64,000 nt of DNA, taken from Melieria omissa (Eukaryota; Arthropoda; Insecta; Diptera; Ulidiidae). The notes under the pieces were generated by a model. That model had not been told where the DNA came from, searched no databases, and saw only the letters and a program-made list of their open reading frames with translations. Where the stretch lies: assembly GCA_963971225.1 (NCBI GenBank), contig OZ020267.1, positions 124,871,568 to 124,935,567 on the forward strand. Reading direction: 5' to 3'. Shown piece by piece: positions 59,266 to 64,000 of this stretch. Made by a program: the position numbers and the translations under genes. Position 1 is the stretch's first letter. Each line of letters starts with the position of its first letter.

Positions 59266-60562
59266 TGCGTTTTTTGTTTTTGTTTGCTAGGCTATTTTCT
59301 ATTCTGTTTAGTCGTCCTTCAAGCGATTTGTAGAGGCTTTCTTGCTCATTGATTTTTGCAAGTATTTGTCTTAGAATATCATTGGTATTAGGTGTAGTCA
59401 TATCTTGAGACTGTGCGGATGGTGGTTTGTTCTTCGTACCATTTCTTTTTACAACATCTGCATAGAGGATATTTGTCCTAGCCACATTGGTGGGTAGGGG
59501 TTGTTTGACCTGTTGCGATTTTCCGGTTTTATTTTCTTTTTGTTTTTTGTTTCTTATTTTTTGAAGTTCTTTTGCTACATCACAACCACGGTAACTTGCA
59601 GGGTGATTTTTACCGCAGTTACAGCATTTAGGTTCCAAGGAGATTGGTTTATTGCATTCTCTGGTGGGGTGTTTGCCAGTACATTTCACGCAACGAGGTT
59701 GCTTTCCGCAATAGTTTTGCGTATGGCCGAAAGACTGACAGCGCTTGCACTGTGGTAATTGTTTTTGCCGCTTAACTGGCTCGATACGAACAAGAGTATT
59801 TAAAATCTTGTTAATTGAGTATATTTTTTTAATATCCTCACATGAATCAAATGACACAAGGAACATATCGAGTGGCTCTTTACTTTTCCACTTTAGTTTA
59901 TTTATAGCAGCAATAGCTTTAAAGCCTTGATTTTCTAAATCTTCTACAACTTCTTTCCCATCCCAGGAATGGTGGAGGTTTTTGACCATTACTTTGATAG
60001 GTCTGTCCTGTTTATTTTCGTATGAGTACCACGAGAGTTTATCCAGGGATAATTGTTTCGTTAATGCTCTGTAGTCAGTGCTATCAGAGACGTTAATTTT
60101 ATAGACACCATTGTTTAGGATTTTGATGCTAAATTTATTCTGTACTATATTAAGTACTGAAGAGTAGAAATTTTTGTAATTATTAATATCGCTGACCATA
60201 ATGGGTGGTGGCCTATAAGATTTCTCGATTTTACTTTGCTTATCTTTTTGCTGGTCTCCATCCTCAACAACCCTTTCAGATTCTCCGCGCATTGTATCTT
60301 CTGGGGAAGAAAGTACCTTGCGTTTTTTTGCAGGCTTAGAAATTTTTGACTTTTTGCGTATCCATTCTGTTTCTAGGGCTAATTCCTCTTCATCAGTCTC
60401 ATAAACTGGCTGCCGCTGTACAGGCAAAGCAGGAAAGCTACTGCTACGTTTCAATTGCTGATTTTCAATCTTCAATACACCGATTTCAGATTGCAGCCTA
60501 GTGCATAGAGCTTCAAGTTCATGTAATTTTATTAATAGATTGCTGTTATCAGTTGGTTCCAT
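59258..60562 (-). CDS. LINE ORF1: Gag-like nucleic acid-binding protein
   Basis: A 434-residue RNA-binding protein that would package the element RNA into ribonucleoprotein particles and act as a nucleic acid chaperone. A short heptad-like segment at about residues 8-38 could form a coiled coil. A basic, low-complexity stretch (69-82) may act in nuclear import. A globular region at about 118-262 precedes three CCHC-type zinc knuckles: C272-C275-H280-C285, C291-C294-H298-C303, and C313-C316-H320-C327. A Lys-rich segment (329-350) and a second coiled-coil-like end (about 394-425) follow. The three-knuckle arrangement after a conserved pre-knuckle domain is typical of Jockey and related ORF1 proteins. 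The start is the first ATG after the short leader, about 70 bp from the 5' end of the element. The frame is intact. Confidence 0.95.
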   Translation of the reverse strand: MEPTDNSNLLIKLHELEALCTRLQSEIGVLKIENQQLKRSSSFPALPVQRQPVYETDEEELALETEWIRKKSKISKPAKKRKVLSSPEDTMRGESERVVEDGDQQKDKQSKIEKSYRPPPIMVSDINNYKNFYSSVLNIVQNKFSIKILNNGVYKINVSDSTDYRALTKQLSLDKLSWYSYENKQDRPIKVMVKNLHHSWDGKEVVEDLENQGFKAIAAINKLKWKSKEPLDMFLVSFDSCEDIKKIYSINKILNTLVRIEPVKRQKQLPQCKRCQSFGHTQNYCGKQPRCVKCTGKHPTRECNKPISLEPKCCNCGKNHPASYRGCDVAKELQKIRNKKQKENKTGKSQQVKQPLPTNVARTNILYADVVKRNGTKNKPPSAQSQDMTTPNTNDILRQILAKINEQESLYKSLEGRLNRIENSLANKNKKRNE

Positions 60563-60634
60563 ATTTATTATGTGATGGCAACCCTGACTGATAGTTGAAC
60601 AGCCCTGTACCCATCTGATACTGACACTAGAGGG

Positions 60635-61196
60635 GAATGAATAAATGAATAATAAAAGAATAAATGAATAAATGAAGAAGTGAATAAATGAAAAAATTAA
60701 AAAATGAATAAATTAATGAATGAATGAACAAATGAATGAATGAAAGAATGAATAAATGAATGAATGAAGAAATTAATGAATGAATATGAGAATGAAGAAA
60801 TAAATGATTGAACGAATGAATGAATGAGTGAATGAATGAATAAATGAATAAGTGAATAAATGAATAAATGAAGAAGTGAATAAATGAAAAATGAAAAAAT
60901 TTATAAATTAATGAATAAATTAATGACTGAATGAACGAATTAATGAATGAAAGAATGAATAAAGGAATGAAAAAATAAATAAATGAATGAATAAATGAAT
61001 GAATAAATGAATAAACAAATGAATGAATAAATGAATGAATGAGTGAATAAATGAATGAACGAATAAATGAATAAATGGATAAAGGAATGAATGAATGCAC
61101 AAATGAATGAATGAATGAATGAATGAATAAATGAATGAATTAGTACATAAGTGAATGAATAAATGAATGAATTAATGAAAAAATGAATGAATGTCA
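60635..61196. repeat. GAAT tetramer array, right arm
   Basis: About 560 bp of GAAT units with GAAA, GAGT and GAAC variants continue the array at 55919-56416, from which it is separated by the LINE. Long minus-strand ORFs of Phe/Ile/His/Ser are artefacts. Confidence 0.95.
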
Positions 61197-61379
61197 GAGC
61201 AAAATTTACTTTTTCCGAAATTTGCAAAACTTATAGCAACCGTCGATAAGGAGACGACTTTTGCGCTACCCTCTATCACACGCAGTATAGTTTTGGGCGT
61301 TCAATGCTTTTCAAAATATCTGGTTGTTATAAACATGTTGTGTGGTAAATAAAATTTCAAATAGTATTTGGCTCAGAAT

Positions 61380-62198
61380 TTATGCATGAAACACTCCAAA
61401 ATCAAACCCTCTACGTGCCATTGATTACAAATAGAACAATTGAAAATCACTTTAAAAGTCTTGAAGCCGTAAAAAAATTACATATTTGAAACTGACCCAA
61501 CTTAAATTCACTGAACAAATTGAATCAATGTTTTCGAAATGCATTTCAAATGCAATGAAGTGGACCTTGTTTTGGAACCATTGATAACTGCCAATAAAAA
61601 ATGGATCATTTACAATAACACTGACCGATAGAGTTCGTGGTGCATGATAATCCAGAAAAATCACACTGAAACCCAAATTGCACGAAAAAAAAGCCATGAT
61701 GACAATTTGTTGGGACTACAAAGGTAATTTTTACGAACACAGAGCTGCTTGCAAGAAACCATGTGATAAATTCAGATGTTTACTGTCGACAACTAATGAA
61801 TGAAATGGCGGAATCAGCCGGAGGCAAACGACTTGAATTGGTAAATTGCAAAGAAATAATGTTCCACCGAGATAATGGAAGACTTTATACATCTTTGTTG
61901 AATTGTATAAGTGACTACAATTGTGTGTTTCGAGCTGTTTCCAAAGAATCAAACGATGAATTTAAATCTTTACTGCCAACAACTAATGAAACTTGAGGAA
62001 ACAGTCAAAGAAAAATGATCAAAATTGGCAACTTGCTGAAGAATCATGTTTCATTTCATTACTTGATGACTTGTAGAAAATTATTGAAGCCTGATTGGGT
62101 GTTAATATCACATTCTCCATATAGTCCTGATCACTGTATATCATATAGTGCCATCAAAAGAACATTTATTCCAAAGTTTGCAAAACTCCTCAAATAGT
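61380..62198 (+). pseudogene. mariner transposase, central and C-terminal part (3' half of a split copy)
   Basis: Blocks on the plus strand, in changing frames, run in mariner order. TIENHFKSLEAVKKL at about 61438 is the second DNA-binding region. PLITANKKWIIYNN at about 61577 is the first catalytic region (ANKKW in place of GDEKW, so the aspartate is lost). MTICWDYKG at about 61700, INSDVYCRQLMNEM at about 61766, IMFHRDNGR at about 61856 (second aspartate), and PYSPD at about 62118 follow. A second copy of the YCQQLMKLEE block occurs at about 61970, so either a segment was duplicated or two mariner copies are joined. Many stops and frameshifts mark it as old. Together with 55610-55858 it can account for most of one transposase. 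Confidence 0.8.
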
Positions 62199-62199
62199 A

Positions 62200-63551
62200 A
62201 AACTTCTACTAATAATGATTAACTGAAATCGCACTTGATTCAAAAGAACTTGAAAAAAAACTAAATTACATGAAATAAAATACATAAATAAAACTCAAAT
62301 AAGTTCCAAATTTTATCTTTGTTTCCAAACCAAAATACATAAATTAAGCATAAATTTGTTCTAAATTAAAACTTTTATTTTCAACAACCCAAACAGTCGT
62401 AAAATATTATACGAGTAGGAAATACTTGATAAATTTAATCTATCTTCATGCCTCACTGACTTCCACTGACCTTCCTTAGTTCGAGCACAACAAAGCCGTT
62501 CCGCTTGAAAATTCACAGATAATATTTTACAACAACACGTCACACAATTGCAACGTTTACATTTCAATTATGCGGCGAAATTTGCCATTTTCATACGAAT
62601 TTTGTCGCATTAACAATAACTATTGAAACGCCTGTAACTATGCAGCGCTTTGTGCAAAGCGATAACGTGTCGCTTAATTAGTGCAGCGCACAAAATTCGC
62701 TTTCATGCGCCAATTGGCCAATTCAAATAATAAATCGTCATTATTTATGCAACACTTGACAGAAAAACCGAAATGTTCAAATTATGAATATTTATGCATA
62801 TTTTATCAACAGAGCAACCAATTCCAATTTAAAGTTAATTGTATGTGGGAGTGTGTGTGTGTTTGTATTGGCTGTATCAGTGCAAGTGTGTGTGTGTGTG
62901 TGTGTGTGCTCGAAAAGGATTGAATTATTTATGGAATTTTAAATGCTACCGCACACAAAGTTCCCCAACGCGCCGAATGCATTCATGCAATGCGCCTTTT
63001 AACGTTCTCAATGCAACCGACGAGCGACGAGCAACACGGAGCGCGCATTGATTTAATTGAATTTGAATGCGACGGCTGCTGGTTGCAGCGCACTTTGCGC
63101 TCAAATTGAAATTGCAAAATGCTGCAACAGTTCGCGCGCGAATCTAATTGCAAGTTTGCAGCATAATTGCATTTTCAAATGGCTTTTACACACACACACA
63201 CACACAGACACTTACACTAACACTCGACTGCTTACATTTATGTGTAAACATTTGTTTGTGTTTGTTGCTTTGTCTGAGTTTGTTCAATTTATAACTCTTC
63301 AATTGGCCAACCACAGGTCAAACGATTGCAGATTTGCATTTTATAGAAACACAAAGTGCTTCTTTTTAAAACGCACACTAAAATGTATCTTGTTTTAGCT
63401 TGTTTTTAAAAATTTGTGCGGGTATTTCAATACCAAAAACTATTCAAAAGCAAAAAAGTATCAAAAGAGAAACTGAAAAGTGTTTTACGATTACTGAATG
63501 CTGGTCATGGTAGGTGGTTGCCTCAATACGAAACACACTTATGCTAACTAG
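62200..63551. other. gene-free stretch, host-like
   Basis: No gene recognised. 62570-63190 has mixed composition, with the hairpin CGCTTTGTGCAAAGCG (62646-62661). GT/CA repeats are at about 62885-62907 and 63189-63207. It resembles ordinary fly non-coding DNA. Confidence 0.5.
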
Positions 63552-63610
63552 TCCGATCTGGGAATCGAACATAGAACCCCTGGTTTAAAAAGCCAGCGCA
63601 CTAACCGCTG
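63552..63610 (-). tRNA. tRNA-like relic, Lys-like (SINE head or pseudogene)
   Basis: The minus strand reads CAGCGGTTAGTGCGC, then CTGGCTTTTTAAACCAG, then GTTCGATTCCC. These look like the D-arm 3' part, an anticodon arm with loop TTTTTAA (anticodon TTT, Lys) and a box B. The 5' acceptor strand and the first part of box A are missing, and the T-stem has mismatches, so it is not functional. Confidence 0.45.
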
Positions 63611-64000
63611 TTTAAAGAAGTCAAATGGATGTAAGGAGAGCCGAGAAAGTGCACCCTTGAAAGCCCAATTCTACAAGCACTCAGACTAAATCCATCCATC
63701 CATTGTACTTAAAAATGGTTGTCAGACTCAATAAAGTTTTTTTTCTTTATTAAAAACATTCCCTCCATAAAAAAAATGTTTTTGTATGAAAAAAGGATCA
63801 GTCTGTCCTATAAATAACTAAATAAATACCCAAAAATTCCCGCCAACCGCAAATGTATTTCATCGTTTTTATTTGATGTTGCTTTTCTGTCGGTTGTCCA
63901 CTTTGTCAGTTCACGATTTGTTCTGAATTTAGAGAACCTTCTCTTTGCCTGTCTTTTTGTGTTTAAATCTTTGAACAAATCCAAACACAAAAGGCAAAAA
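63611..64000. other. unassigned stretch
   Basis: AT-rich and no gene recognised. A 60-codon minus-strand ORF (63808-63990) shows no family resemblance. Confidence 0.4.

Larger units (their letters stand above)
56417..60634 (-). mobile_element. full-length Jockey-type non-LTR retrotransposon
   Basis: A complete 4218-bp element lies on the minus strand: a 5' leader of about 70 bp (60634-60563), ORF1, ORF2, a 165-bp 3' untranslated region, and a poly(A) tail of about 32 A (T-run at 56417-56448 on the plus strand). It is flanked by a 12-bp direct repeat, GAATGAATAAAT, although this is inside a GAAT array so the exact limits are ambiguous. ORF1 and ORF2 overlap by 8 nt (ATGAATAA), consistent with coupled termination and reinitiation. 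Both ORFs are intact and the tail is pure, which suggests a recent and possibly competent copy. The ORF1 zinc knuckles plus ORF2 endonuclease and reverse transcriptase, without an RNase H domain, fit the Jockey clade. The 5' end starts CCCTCTAGTGTCAGT, where an internal promoter would be expected. Confidence 0.93.

Overview
This looks like non-coding DNA from a higher fly. It is AT-rich, full of (CA)n and GTT/AAC-rich tracts, and crowded with DNA transposons of types common in flies: mariner, Tc1, TTAA-flanked piggyBac-like MITEs, hAT, and a Transib-like element. It also carries a Jockey-type LINE and a tRNA-derived SINE. A tephritid or another large-genome schizophoran fly would fit, but no host gene is present to confirm it. 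I recognise no host protein-coding gene, rRNA or functional tRNA. The window reads as a long intron or intergenic region. The only intact open reading frames of convincing quality are the two overlapping ORFs of a LINE on the minus strand (ORF1 59258-60562, ORF2 56614-59265).

Layout. 1-6.7 kb: gene-free DNA with one unclassified MITE (1494-1999) and a Transib-like element (2350-4012). The Transib-like element has a perfect 5-bp target duplication. Its two ends both start CACAGTG and carry the same A-rich nonamer, at 23 bp on one side and 12 bp on the other, which is the geometry of V(D)J recombination signals. 6.7-9.3 kb: a TTAA-flanked MITE split by a 1.6-kb Tc1-like element with a frameshifted transposase, then a second TTAA MITE. 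11.5-12.8 kb: a tRNA-like relic and an internally deleted mariner. 16-21.6 kb: a dense transposon cluster with three or four TTAA MITEs, a LINE 3' relic, a deleted mariner, and a 1.35-kb hAT with a perfect 8-bp duplication. 23.5-24.7 kb: another TTAA MITE and a mariner relic. 28 kb: a compound microsatellite. 32.5 kb: a SINE with a perfect 12-bp duplication. 34-38 kb: an 18-bp tandem repeat and about 1 kb of perfect ACAGAT hexamer. 42 kb: a decayed satellite of roughly 140-bp units. 44-47.7 kb: two more TTAA MITEs and two mariner relics. 51 kb: a TTTTA pentamer array. 53.8 kb: a LINE RNase H relic. 55.6-62.2 kb: a nested stack in which a mariner relic is split by a GAAT tetramer array, and the array is split by the full-length LINE.

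How the parts relate. Nesting gives a relative chronology. Old mariner and MITE copies are the oldest layer, microsatellites expanded inside some of them, and the Tc1 copy and the LINE are later arrivals. Two TTAA MITE families share a terminal CCCTTTCG and a hairpin (stem GTTGC/GCAAC) about 16 bp inside one end only. A third family also has a palindrome next to its terminus. Long ORFs over the microsatellites (Arg-Tyr, Ser-Val, Tyr-Leu and Ile-Cys dipeptides at 36.6-38 kb; Phe/Leu/Tyr at 51 kb; Phe/Ile/His/Ser at 56 and 61 kb) are artefacts of repeats and are not annotated as genes.
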